Below, piece by piece: positions 25,508 through 35,828 of a stretch of DNA of 40,763 nucleotides. Both the position numbers and the translations under genes were made by a program. Location of the stretch: contig NZ_CCXM01000002.1 of assembly GCF_000825685.1 (NCBI RefSeq), forward strand, positions 1 to 40,763, given 5' to 3'. Every line of letters starts with the position of its first letter. Position 1 is the stretch's first letter. A model generated the notes under the pieces. It worked only from the letters and a program-made list of their open reading frames with translations. It was not told where the DNA came from and did not search any database. This DNA comes from Rickettsia hoogstraalii (GTDB lineage: Bacteria; Pseudomonadota; Alphaproteobacteria; Rickettsiales; Rickettsiaceae).

Positions 25508-28500
25508 AAAAGAAGAGCATAATCTTAATATTTTAGATAGCACTATTGGAGAAAGAAATAGTCTCAAAGAACAAATAGGCGATATGGTAAATGTAATAGG
25601 AGCAAACCTACAAAATAAGTTTAATGATAAGATAGGAGGTAGTTTAGGTTTAAAGCTTAATGTATTTGGCAGCAAAACTCATGAGTTTAGTACTGAGCAG
25701 ATAGAAGCGATCTTATCGGTCTGTAACGGCTCTGATATTAGCGTATTAGAGGGTAATCCTGGAAGCTGGTAAGACTTTCGTGCTGCGAGAGATAGTACGG
25801 CAGTACAAGAGGGCAGGATTTACAGTATTAGGAGCAGGACCAAGTAGCATATCTGCAAAGGTACTTAGTCGAAATGCCGGCATTAAAGCTGATAATACGA
25901 AGAGAAGCGAATTTCAAGATAGATTTAAGCAGTAAATATTATGAGGAGGAGGAATATTTAAATCTATCGGTTGTGATTCGATCTTTAACTTTATGCGTCA
26001 AGATGTGCTTGATAGTAAAACCGTACTGATTGTGGATGAGGCAAGCATGATAGAGCTTGCTAATATGGACTATCTATCCCACGAAGTATTAAGAGCTAAG
26101 GCAAAGCTGGTGCTTGTTGGAGATAACAACCAGTTCACGGCTGTTGGTATGACTGGAGCATTTAACAAAGCTCGTAAGATTGCAGGAGGCGTTAAATTAT
26201 CAGAAGTTAGAAGACAGAAGAGATTAGAGTACAGACAGGCTACCGAAGCGATGGGACGCTTTTAGATGTAGGAAGCAATTGAGATATGCAGAAATTTAGG
26301 TGTTTTTAATATTAAGGATACTGAGGAAGAGGCTAAAAGCAGTTTAGTGTCATCATTTGCTAAAGAATATACTGAGCAGATGGAGAGTCTTAAGCGAGAT
26401 GATTTAATAGCTATGCGAAGTATTGCAATTGGAGCATACACGAACGAGAAGGTAGCTGAGTTTAACGTGCGAGTTCGTGAGGAATTAAAGCATAGTGGAG
26501 CGTTAAAGGGACAGGAAGTACTAGTTAGCAGCGGCAGGCGATTACTGCCGCTGATGAAAGGAGATCAAATAGTATTTGAAGAGAATAGTTTAAGATACGG
26601 TATTAGTAACGGGGAAGTGGGGACAATATTATCAGTTAAACCTTCTGTTAAATCGTTTAGTGGTAGTGCGAATAGTAAAGGTGGGAGCGATGGCGATGGA
26701 ATATTAAAAATATTGCTACATAAGGCAGATGGATCAAAGGATATAGTTAATATTGATACTGCCTCTGATGCTGCAAATGATAAGAGGCGGATTAAGTTAA
26801 ATTATGGGTACGCTTTAACTGGCTACAAGCTACAAGGCGAGACGGTGGACCGTATGCATGTGTATTTTGACCGTTCTATTGGTTATGAGGCGTTTTTAGT
26901 TTTAATATCACGTCATAGAGAGGAGGTTAAGCTTCATGTATCCGCAAAAGAGTTAGAAAGCATAGTTTATCAGCGTCTTGACAGTGATGTAGAAAAAATT
27001 AGAAGGCAGTTCAAGATTAACAGCTATGAGATGCGTAATGAGACACGTATTAATTCTGCAGGAGAAGAATATACAGTTAAAGTAAAGGAAGAAATACCTA
27101 ATTGGCTAATAGGCTTAACTCTTGCAGTTAGCAGAAGAGCAAATAATAGCTTTGCAATAGATTATAAGAGTGATGGTGTCCTTAATGGTAATCAGTTAAT
27201 CATCAAACAGTATTTAGAGGCAAGGTCGCGAGTCTTTGAGTGCCACAGTAAGCTGAGAGAGTGGAAGAACGATATTGAGTCTTTAGGAAATATCACTAGA
27301 TTGCACCGCAATATAGAGTTAGCTGCTAAGGCTTTTAATGTCTCCTTAGAGCTAAATATCAAAGATTTAAAGATTGATCCATATGGCATGATATTTGCGG
27401 ATAATAAAAATATTAGTGTTCAGGATATTTTCAAAGAAGCTGCGAAGGATCAGGTTAATTATGATGCTACAAGGGCGAAGTTACGCTTTAATGATCTGAG
27501 TAGTGAGCAAAGAAATAGCTTCATGCTTGCCTGCCGCCTCTTGGGAGGAGTTGAATCAGTGTTACAGCACGCTGCAACTTGCAAAAGAGGTAATGAAAGA
27601 TCATGCATTATTAATCTGTAGTTCTTATCATATTAGCAATAATGGCACTGCGTCAATGGGTGAGAGGATTATCCAATTGAATCTGAATTATGAAACGATT
27701 CAGAAGCACGCAGGGATAGCGCCATATAAGTATTATCTAAAGAACATATCTACATAGTAGTTTAAATAGTTGTAGTTCATATCAAAGTCTTATGAAGCTT
27801 GCAAGGGATGTAATCAGTAATGACCAGCATATTTCTAGTGCTAACAAATAACAAGTTAATGAGTTTAGTAAATAACTATATAGCAGGCATTGATAATTAT
27901 AATTGGGATAATAAAGAATTAATAGAGCTCAAGAGATGTGACTTACTTGAGAGTCAGAAAGCTTTAAGTAATCTTAAGCAAGAGCAGCAAGCTAATGAGA
28001 ATTTTATTGACACATTATTACCTCATTATTTAGGACGTATTTACGAGCAGCAAGGAGCAGAGATTATAGCGAAGTGGGAAGCAGTGAAAGCCACTAATCC
28101 TGATGTAGATGCAAAAGAATTAATTGAACGTGTTCAATCTAATCCATCAATGCTTGGCACATTGCCAGGTATTGGGATAGGTACGATATTTGGAGTAAGC
28201 ATTAGTCGTCGTAAATCTATAGAGCAAGTAGGGAAATTAGGCGCGCAACTTCTAAAGTATGAGGAGAATATGGCAAGGCTAAGCGAGATTCAATATAATA
28301 ATTTAATAAGAGAACAAGAGCAAAAAATAGTAGTGCTTAAAGAGCAGCTAAATGTTCTTGAAGCTTTAAAAGCTAATACAGCAGAAGAGAAGTTCTTAAG
28401 TAGTTTAAAGACAATGCAGGCAGGTAGCGGTTTAAATACCCACAGCTTTAAGTCATTGTTGGTTAGTGATGAAGTACAGGATTTGCTTTGTGAGTACTAT

Positions 28501-28887
28501 AATAACCAAAATGAGCAATATACAAGGGTTAATGCGCCGGATAGAGTAGCAGTAGACGAGTCTATTGGTGATGTAGTAGATAATGTACTTCATTCAGCAA
28601 AGCAAGAGCATATACAAGAATCAACAGCTAATTCTAAAACTAATACTCTATCAAGTACTAGAGAAGGTACTACGAGTCGTAGAAGAGACCGTAATAGCAC
28701 GAAAGAGCCGGTATTACGTTTTGATAAGGTTCAGGATGCTTTAACAAGTAGCGATATAGAGAGAGTATTTAGACAATATGCAGCATCTATTCGAGGAGGT
28801 GTAGGAGCTATAAAGAGAAGCGGTACTGAGATTAGTATGGGTAGTCTTAGCATGAATTTAAGTAAAGGCACATGGGATACGTCATAG
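25479..28887 (+). pseudogene. traA: TraA helicase and linker, middle segment of broken traA
   Basis: This part is split into at least five frames. The SF1 helicase begins with Walker A (LEGNPG, frame shift near 25765, then GKTFVLREIVRQYKRAGF). Walker B follows (LIVDEASMIELANMD, 26029-26080), then VVGDNNQFTAVG-like residues. An in-frame break comes near 26265, then the second RecA domain (26347-27621, with LNYGYALTGYKLQGETVDR and FLVLISRHR). A helical stretch runs to 28887. Breaks at about 25772, 25935, 26265, 27600 and 27757 rule out a working helicase as read. Most are single-base changes or premature stops while flanking codons are well conserved, which fits recent decay or sequencing error. 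Confidence 0.88.
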
Positions 28888-31520
28888 TAGCGGTACAAGC
28901 GGTAATATCTTTGGTTTTGTCCAAGAAGGAGCTTTAGTTAGTAAGCGTCAATCACTTAAGATAGTTGCCGAGCTTGTTGGCATTCGGGCGGAATCAAGTA
29001 GTTATGATTATCGCATTAATCTTGCAAGCAGAGCTAATAAAAAGCAAGGGGTAGAGCAAGCAAAGCTCCAAGTAGCTAATGAGTGGGTAGCGGCGTATGA
29101 CAAAATAACAAATGCTGAGAGCTTTGATCCAAGTAAGCACCTAAAAGGCATGATGCAGCATAATACATTAGAGGCGGTATATAGCTACAAAGATGCAGAA
29201 GGGGGGGTTACTAGGTACGTTTCGTCAGCAAAGAAGACGGCAAGAAGCAAACGCTACCTGTCACCTATTGTTATAACGCCGCAAAACAAGAATATAGTTG
29301 GCGTCTAAAAGGATTTACTGACAAAGGTGACAAACCTATATTTGGCATAGAGAAAGCTATTTGCAGCAGTAAACCTATATTGATAGTAGAAGGTGAGAAT
29401 GCAGCCGTAGCTGCAGCTAAAATATTACCTGAATATGATGTAGTATCATGGATGGGTGGTAGCAACTCTGCTGATAAAGTCAATTGGAGTCAACTTCAGT
29501 GGAGGGATGTAATAATATGGCCCGATAATGATGAGCCAGACTTTAAAGCTGCAGACATTATTAAAGACAAGTTAAACAAAGCAAATGATCATATAGGATT
29601 TGTCAGTATTGTTGATTCAAATAAACTTAGATTCGATGGTAGAGTTCATAAAGACTTATTGCCTAAGAAATGGGATTTGGCAGATAGATTACCTAATGGT
29701 ATGACAATTACAAACGTTAAAAAGGCCATAGAAAATGTTAGAGCTGCTCATTTAGATTTAAATCAAATATAGAGCGTGATTCAGAATACTAACTTTGCAT
29801 TAGTGAAAGAAACAAACAGTACATTTGAGAGAAATATTTGGCAGGAGGTATTTAAAGGTAAGATCGTAGATGAAGAGAAAATGGCAAGCTTAAGTGCTAA
29901 TGAGAAGAAGATAGCTAACTTCTTTAGTTCAAAGGAATCGAGTAATTACGTTAAATATTTAGAGGCAACAGGTAAAGGAGGAGTAGCTCACGACTATTTA
30001 AAATACGACTCCTTAATGTATCAAGATATATTAATTAGTCTTGCTGCACGTGACGAGCGTTTGAGTGATAATATCAGGGATTTAAGTAGCAGTAATAGTA
30101 ATAATGCTGCAGATATAGAAATTATAGAAATATAGAAAGCAAAACACAGTTATAATAGATGATACGCAAAATTTATATGAGAAAAAAGCACTAGAATATA
30201 GCGGCATTGCTGGTACTAATGCAGTATACAGAGATTATTTAGAACTGATGGTTAAAAACTTTGGTGAATCACACGAGAAAGTTACGTTATACAAAAATAT
30301 TGTGCGTGATTTATCTATTCTACATTCAGCACAACTTGGTATGAATATCAATGATTTATCGGATAGTTATCATAACGAGATAGCAAGAGACGTGTATAGT
30401 ACTATATCAGAGTATAGTACTAAATATGCACTAGACAATACTGACAAAAACAAGATTGCAAATGCAGTATATGAAGAACATTGCAGCCTAAAAGCTTGGG
30501 AGCAGAAAATCATATGAGCAAGTTGCTACTAGCTATAAGGTTTATTCTGATTATCAAAGACGCCTAGAACAGACAAGATTAGCGGATATTGAAAGAGAAA
30601 CAGAACGCAAGACCTTTATATCACATACGGAGCAAATCAAACATGAGATCTTGCTATCCAAGACAGTATCCGAGGTATTTGTAGCTTTAGAAAAAGATCA
30701 GAAGTTTTTTGTAGCCCTAAATGGTAATATCAAATATACAACATTTAATTATGAATTTGTGGAATTGGCACAACAAACTCTTGAACACCAGGAACAACAA
30801 CTTTTACCTAGATTAAAAGATGTGGTAGTAGCACTAGAGCAGCATGGGGTCTTTAGTACACAAGAAACATTAACTCAGCTCAAGGATAGTAAAGACTTAG
30901 AAGATACATATAAGCACTTTGATAGTAATTTAGAGCGTCATCAATTAGAGATCCAGCATCAGGTAATTCAGCAAGATAAAGCGAATGCTAAAACAGCTGA
31001 CGAAATGTTAACTGCAATTAGCCGTGAGCATGAGTTCTTTAAGTCTCTTGACGGCAATCTTAAAGATGTAGAGAAGTATGATAATAGTTTATTATCTGCA
31101 ATCTCAAATGCTAAGACTATCGAGCAAGATAAGTTAATTATCAATATGCATAATATGGTAGTATATGCCCAAAAACATGGTATATTAAAGGATTACGAGA
31201 TACTAAATCAATTTAACTCTTCCTGATAGTCATAATGTGCTAAAAACTTAAGTAAAACATGTGAGAAACATTATATGGAGCATCACAATGAGAATATTAA
31301 GCAGCTATTAGATGATGAGCATGTGATGATAGGAGCTAAGAAATATTCATGCTCGCTTAAATATATGAAGCATGAGATGAAAAATAATATACAAAGCTTT
31401 GTAGATGAGAAGCAAATAGCTACAACCTTTGCTAAGGTAAAAGCAGAAGTTAAAGACAGAAGTTAAAGAACTTCGCTTAGAAAGGGAGTTAGAACATACA
31501 ATGACTATGAGATTATAAAA
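28888..31520 (+). pseudogene. traA: TraA C-terminal part with TOPRIM domain, broken
   Basis: The last third of traA continues through several frames. A region reading AELVGIRAESSSYDYRINLA (about 28960) leads to a TOPRIM domain at about 29380-29600: ILIVEGENAAVAAAKILPEY, then VIIWPDNDEPDFKAADII. TOPRIM domains bind metal and occur in primases, which suggests that the relaxase carried a primase-like module for starting the complementary strand. After it come helical segments (29776-31226) with two repeated phrases, KDQKFFVALNGNIK and SREHEFFKSLDGNLK, showing an internal duplication. The gene ends near 31520. A scrap of this end is repeated in reverse at 9475-9862. Confidence 0.82.
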
Positions 31521-31537
31521 TAAGTATAGAACTTAAG

Positions 31538-32005
31538 ATGTTTAATTTACCTAAGGTGGAGCGATTAAATTGGCTCTATATAGATATGAATAGTTATTTT
31601 GCTACAATAGAGCAACAACTAGATCATACACTTAGGGGTAAGCCCATAGCAATAGTAGCTAATCTGACTGATAGTACCAGTGCTATTGCAGTAAGTTATG
31701 AGGCAAAAAAGCTTGGGATTAACACTGGTACTAAAATATTTGAGGCAAAGAGGATATATCCTGAGTTAGTGTGCATTGTCTCGAAACATGAAGAATATAT
31801 AAAATATCATAAGGCTATATTTGCAGAAGTAGAGAAACATTGACAGGTAGATAAGGTATTATCAATAGATGAGGCAGCATGCAGGCTTACAGGAGAGTTA
31901 TGTAACCAGGATAATGCTATTAATATAGCAACCCGGATAAAGCAATCTATTATAGGGATAATGTTGATGAATGTATAGAATGTTCTATAGGAATAGCACC
32001 TAATT
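31538..32005 (+). pseudogene. umuC: N-terminal half of Y-family DNA polymerase (UmuC-like)
   Basis: This is the front half of a lesion-bypass polymerase. It holds the catalytic start LYIDMNSYFATIEQQ, the incoming-nucleotide steric residues near LRGKPIAIV, and SYEAKKLGINTGTKI. After a stop at 31843 (CAT TGA), the same frame gives VDKVLSIDEAACRLTGEL with the second catalytic acidic pair (SIDEA). It stops matching at 32005, where rep sequence begins. The rest of the gene is at 3223-4061. It shares an 87-89-bp stretch with that half, differing by a 2-base insertion and one or two substitutions. Confidence 0.85.
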
Positions 32006-32006
32006 A

Positions 32007-32808
32007 ACGTTAGAGCAAATAGAGAGTTCAGTAATAACTTCGTGAACCAGTTACTGTTAAAGCTATATATCAAATATCCTGAGAAGAGATTTAAGAACAA
32101 ATTTACATTTTCAGACTACATGATAAAAGCATTAAAGAAAGAGAAACATCAAGGACCGCTTGTTAATAATCCCAGCTTCAGATTCAGCTGTAACATAGAT
32201 GAGCAGTACTTAAGTCATGTGGAGAGCTCAAGTGACACTAGCAAGATATCCCAGGTTAGAAAGAAGATAGCAGGCAGATTTAGCTCTGAGATATCGTATT
32301 CGATTCTCACAACCGGCAAGATTCATAGAAAGTATCAGTGGGGAGTTATTAACTATTTTACTTCCTGAGCATCTAATTTTGAGCAAGATGAAAAGAGAGA
32401 TTTTAACCAACGAGGTATGTTCAGTATACGGTAAGAATAAGTGCTATCTTGATAGCTTTAAGACAGGATTAAAAATATCAGAAGAAGAAGGAGCGACGGA
32501 AGAAGCACAAAGTGAATCCACATCCGAGCCGAAACTAGGTAAACCAAGATGCATTCCTTTAAGCTCTCTTACTAAAGATAGCGTATGGCGTCAAGTAAGG
32601 CAGGAGCTAGTACTGCAGCAGTACGGCAATGACATAGATACAGCTTGGTTTTCGAAAGCAGAAGTCAAAGAGTGCAAGGAAACAGGAACACTAATACTTA
32701 CTATGCCAAATAAGTTTATGTCTTATTGGCTTCAAGAATCGTTATGGCTATGCTATATCTAGAATAGCAAGTGCTTTAGGTTTTAAATACGTAGAATATA
32801 ATCATTAA
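32007..32808 (+). pseudogene. C-terminal part of a second rep gene, frameshifted
   Basis: This segment parallels the last 250 or so residues of the replication gene at 15459. FVNQLLLKLYIKYPEKRF and EKHQGPLVNN match closely. After a frame shift near 32310 comes the DnaA domain I-like end: SVWRQVRQELVLQQYG, TAWFSKAEVKECK, LILTMPNKFMSYWLQ. A second break near 32745 precedes the final residues, which end VEYNH before a stop at about 32806-32808. It differs more from the main rep than the other duplicates differ from their partners, so it came from a related but distinct plasmid. Confidence 0.82.
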
Positions 32809-32823
32809 AGAAGAAGAGTAAGT

Positions 32824-33219
32824 ATGAGAGTAAATGTTTGGCAAGGGGAGCAGAAAAAATTTAACAAGCTATGTAATAAAGCAAGTAGACATTTGGATAA
32901 TAAGCAGTATATCAGGGCAATAGAGTTGTATAAGAAAGCAATAAAAATTTATCCTAATTGTGATGAGGCATATTGCAATATGGGGATAAGTTTTGAATAT
33001 ATTAAGCAATATGAGGATGCAATTAAATGTTATGATAAGGCGATAAAGTTAAATCCTGATGACCATCATGCATATCACAACAAAGCACTAGCTCTTGCTT
33101 CTCTTGGTTATGACGAGTTGTTTTTGGAATATTATGACAAGGCGATGGAACTTAATCCTAAGAGGTATGAGGATATGTACTATGAAGCGATGAAAGAAAG
33201 TGATGAAGAAATGGAGTAG
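32824..33219 (+). CDS. small TPR-repeat protein
   Basis: This 131-residue protein consists of about three tetratricopeptide repeats: ALxLYKKAIKIYP-like residues 33-50, YEDAIKCYDKAIKLNPDDHH (about 61-80), and EYYDKAMELNP (about 100-110). TPRs form a helical scaffold for protein binding. The frame is whole and the start follows a purine-rich AGAAGAAG stretch. A strong terminator lies 27 bp beyond the stop. It is the only intact TPR gene in the window. Partner unknown; in intracellular bacteria such proteins can act inside the cell or as secreted effectors, and nothing here decides between these. Confidence 0.88.
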   Translation: MRVNVWQGEQKKFNKLCNKASRHLDNKQYIRAIELYKKAIKIYPNCDEAYCNMGISFEYIKQYEDAIKCYDKAIKLNPDDHHAYHNKALALASLGYDELFLEYYDKAMELNPKRYEDMYYEAMKESDEEME

Positions 33220-33245
33220 CATATTAATCAAGGGGGAGTATTAAA

Positions 33246-33282
33246 CTAAACAACCCTCAGCCATAAGCTGAGGGTTGTTTAG
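33246..33282 (+). terminator. strong hairpin terminator after TPR gene
   Basis: A perfect 16-bp stem (CTAAACAACCCTCAGC and its complement) encloses a 5-base loop (CATAA). It follows the TPR gene by 27 bases. The end of the right arm and the bases after it are T-rich (TTGTTTAGTTGTT). It should stop transcription before the SpoT-like gene. Confidence 0.85.
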
Positions 33283-33329
33283 TTGTTCAACATAGCGTAG
33301 GCACAGACTGTATCATTTTTCAGCCGGTG

Positions 33330-33372
33330 TTGACATTATGAAGTGAAAGTAGTATCATTCATGATAATGATA
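33330..33372 (+). promoter_or_regulatory. promoter with overlapping inverted repeat, upstream of SpoT-like gene
   Basis: TTGACA (33330-33335), a 17-bp spacer and TATCAT (33353-33358) make one of the best sigma-70-type promoters in the window. TATCATT (33353-33359) and AATGATA (33366-33372) form an inverted repeat that covers the -10, a likely repressor site. The gene starts at 33458, leaving a leader of about 90 bases. Confidence 0.65.
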
Positions 33373-33457
33373 TACAAATTAATCAATATAGCAAGAGATA
33401 CAAAAAGTATAGAATTACTTGGAAATAAAAAGTATTAAAAGTAATTAATAAGAATTA

Positions 33458-34207
33458 ATGAAAAAGATAGAAGGTGGTCAAACAGATTTTGAGATGTGTA
33501 TTTATGCTAAGAAGTTACTAGATAAAGTAATACATTTAAATAGTGTAGTAAAAGTACCGCCAGTGGATGTATTGGAAATAAAAAAAGCAATTTATTACGC
33601 TAAGAAATATCATGGTAGTCAGATGCGTCAATCAGGAGAACCATTTTATTCACATCCGATAGAAGTAGCATATATGATATCAGATTACTTATTTAGAACA
33701 GATATACTAGTTACTAGTATATTGCATGATACTATAGAGGATACAGAACTTACCAAGGAGAAAATATTACAAGAATTTGGAGAGGATATAGCCAATCAAG
33801 TAATGGATTTGACAAGGATTAAGGAGAATGGTATAAAGATTAGTTCTGCTGAAATGGTAGAGATGTTATACAAAGAGAAGAAACATGATGTACTTCTGAT
33901 AAAGTTATTTGATAGACTGCATAATATACAGACACTAGGGGTAAAGTCTCCTGAAAAAATCAGAAAGATTGTAGATGAAACTCTTAAAAGATTTGTAACC
34001 CTGGGTGTCTATTTTGAAGATTGGGTATATGGAGTATTAAATATATCAAACACAATAGCAGCACTATGCTATCATTATTCACCTATCAAAAAACCTATGT
34101 TACAGGATCAAACAATTATATTTAAGGATAATTACCAGCTTCCTTTTCCAACTGCTCAAAATGCGATAATCCATAATTATATCCGCCATATATTGGTATC
34201 AAAATAA
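33458..34207 (+). CDS. spoT: SpoT-like (p)ppGpp hydrolase, HD domain only
   Basis: This 249-residue HD-domain protein should hydrolyse the alarmone (p)ppGpp. The metal-binding motifs are GEPFYSHPIEVAYM (His near 66), SILHDTIEDT (His-Asp near 90-91) and LIKLFDRLHNIQTL (Asp near 150). No synthetase or regulatory domain follows, so it is a stand-alone hydrolase. Such small spoT genes are scattered through Rickettsia genomes and amplified elements. The last 86 bp overlap the end of the proP-like gene on the other strand. It has its own promoter with an operator-like repeat. The frame is intact. Confidence 0.88.
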   Translation: MKKIEGGQTDFEMCIYAKKLLDKVIHLNSVVKVPPVDVLEIKKAIYYAKKYHGSQMRQSGEPFYSHPIEVAYMISDYLFRTDILVTSILHDTIEDTELTKEKILQEFGEDIANQVMDLTRIKENGIKISSAEMVEMLYKEKKHDVLLIKLFDRLHNIQTLGVKSPEKIRKIVDETLKRFVTLGVYFEDWVYGVLNISNTIAALCYHYSPIKKPMLQDQTIIFKDNYQLPFPTAQNAIIHNYIRHILVSK

Positions 34208-35438
34208 TTAATAATCCCCAATTACCAAAATATTTTACAACATAAATAGTACCGAAAGAGGTTAGTATATATACTATTGCACGTGAAAACGCATATGAAA
34301 AGTTACTATAAGTAAATCGTTGAAATATTGGAAAATATTTGAAGAAAATAGGAAATGCTGGTGCTTTAGATGGACCAAATATCACAAAAAACAGTTGTAA
34401 TAACATCACACAAAATGGCGTTGTTAATCCATGCTCCAATATATATGGACAAAATGGAATAAAAATAAGCATAGTCATTATTTTTATTTTTAGTATTTTT
34501 AGTGGATATATTCTACGGCTTAAATATGCTATTGATAGCATATTAATCATTGCAGCGATTGATACCAAAAAGTTGTGACTAATAACTTCCTCTGGCGTAT
34601 AACCGAATTGATTTTTAAGAATATTGCTACAATAAATGAAAGCAAAATAAAAAGTTAATGGCCAACTATAATCTATTAAAAATAAAGCCAAAATTCTTTT
34701 TTTGTCAGGTTTTTCAGACCAGATAGGGTCATCTTGTAATATTTTGTGATGCGTATCATTATCTTGCAGTATTTTTTTTACTCGTGCTTTTGCATTTGCA
34801 AATTCCGGCGTTTCTCTAAGAGCAGTTCTAGCTATCGTTCCTATGAACGCAATTAATGCTCCTATCCAAAACACTATCCTCCAATTTAATGCAAATGAGG
34901 TAACAATATATGCCATACATAAAGCGGCGGCACTCCCCACAGCAGCAACAGCATCTATTAAGGTTACAACTGAATATTGTGCAGGTGGTTTAGTAATTTC
35001 AGTGAGGTAAAGTTGTGCTCCCATCAGTTCTCCCATCGAAGACATACCTTGTACAATGCGACATATAATCATTATCACAGTGGCAGTAATACCTATTTGA
35101 GCATATGTAGGGAGAGTAGCCATAATTATACAGGCTATAGACATCATAAAAGTAGTAATAACTACTGTGACTTTACGTCCAATATGATCACCAATCCAAC
35201 CAAAAATTAATGCTCCAACGGGTCTAAAAACAAAAGTAGAACAAAATGCTGCTGCTGCATAAAGAGTTGTAGTTTCAGGATTAGTTTTTGGGAAAAAAAG
35301 CTCATTAATGACCACTGCCATATGCACATAGATCATTAGATCAAAATACTCTAAGAATGTGCCTACAGATAATAAGGCAACAGCTTCCATCCGTTGCCTC
35401 ACAGTAAGCTCTCTTGCTTCTTGCTGATTTTTCATCAT
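34122..35438 (-). CDS. proP: MFS transporter, ProP-like (proline/betaine type)
   Basis: This 438-residue major facilitator carries the MFS signature GWIGDHIGRKVTV after helix 2 and the usual twelve hydrophobic segments. The start TVRQRMEAVALLSVGTFLEY and the motif FFPKTNPETTTLYAAAAF are typical of the metabolite/H+ symporter (ProP, KgtP) group. Rickettsia carry several proP-like genes whose substrates are not firmly known, so osmolyte uptake is only the family default. The E. coli C-terminal coiled coil is missing. The gene is whole. Its 3' end overlaps the SpoT-like gene convergently, and its ATG follows a short 3' remnant of another gene. Confidence 0.88.
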   Translation of the reverse strand: MMKNQQEARELTVRQRMEAVALLSVGTFLEYFDLMIYVHMAVVINELFFPKTNPETTTLYAAAAFCSTFVFRPVGALIFGWIGDHIGRKVTVVITTFMMSIACIIMATLPTYAQIGITATVIMIICRIVQGMSSMGELMGAQLYLTEITKPPAQYSVVTLIDAVAAVGSAAALCMAYIVTSFALNWRIVFWIGALIAFIGTIARTALRETPEFANAKARVKKILQDNDTHHKILQDDPIWSEKPDKKRILALFLIDYSWPLTFYFAFIYCSNILKNQFGYTPEEVISHNFLVSIAAMINMLSIAYLSRRIYPLKILKIKIMTMLIFIPFCPYILEHGLTTPFCVMLLQLFFVIFGPSKAPAFPIFFKYFPIFQRFTYSNFSYAFSRAIVYILTSFGTIYVVKYFGNWGLLIILIPIYGGYNYGLSHFEQLEKEAGNYP

Positions 35439-35447
35439 TTCTGCACC

Positions 35448-35565
35448 TTATTTGCTATTAATTGGATCTATTATCATTTCAGCTTTTATTGTTTCTAACA
35501 CAAATTTTGCTTTTTCTGTAAAATTATATTGTTTTGCTTCTTTATAAATATCATTTCCATGTTGT
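35448..35565 (-). pseudogene. 3' remnant of unrecognised gene upstream of proP
   Basis: About 39 codons read IQHGNDIYKEAKQYNFTEKA and end MIIDPINSK, then a stop 7 bases before the proP-like start. There is no start codon. It is the tail of a gene that once preceded the transporter. From 35566 to 35828 I see only A/T-rich sequence and no gene. Confidence 0.4.
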
Positions 35566-35828
35566 ATTTATATTTCATTTTAAATTTTATTGTCCAGTTT
35601 TTGGGTACCATTATAATATTTTCTTACAATAATATATTATCTCTGTAACAATACTTATACAAGATTAGGAGTTGTGCACTTTTAACTACGCAGAATAAAT
35701 CTCGGGGCAAGCCCGAAAGAAGTCTATTGAATAAATTGACGGAATTTAAATTATGAATTAGTGCATTATTTTTGCTGTCAATCTACTTTCAATACAGACT
35801 CTGAGATATGTCATATCAGGAAGCATAA

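Noticed and set aside
34339..34578. 79-codon open frame opposite the proP-like gene
   Set aside because: It is the antisense shadow of a well-conserved membrane transporter.
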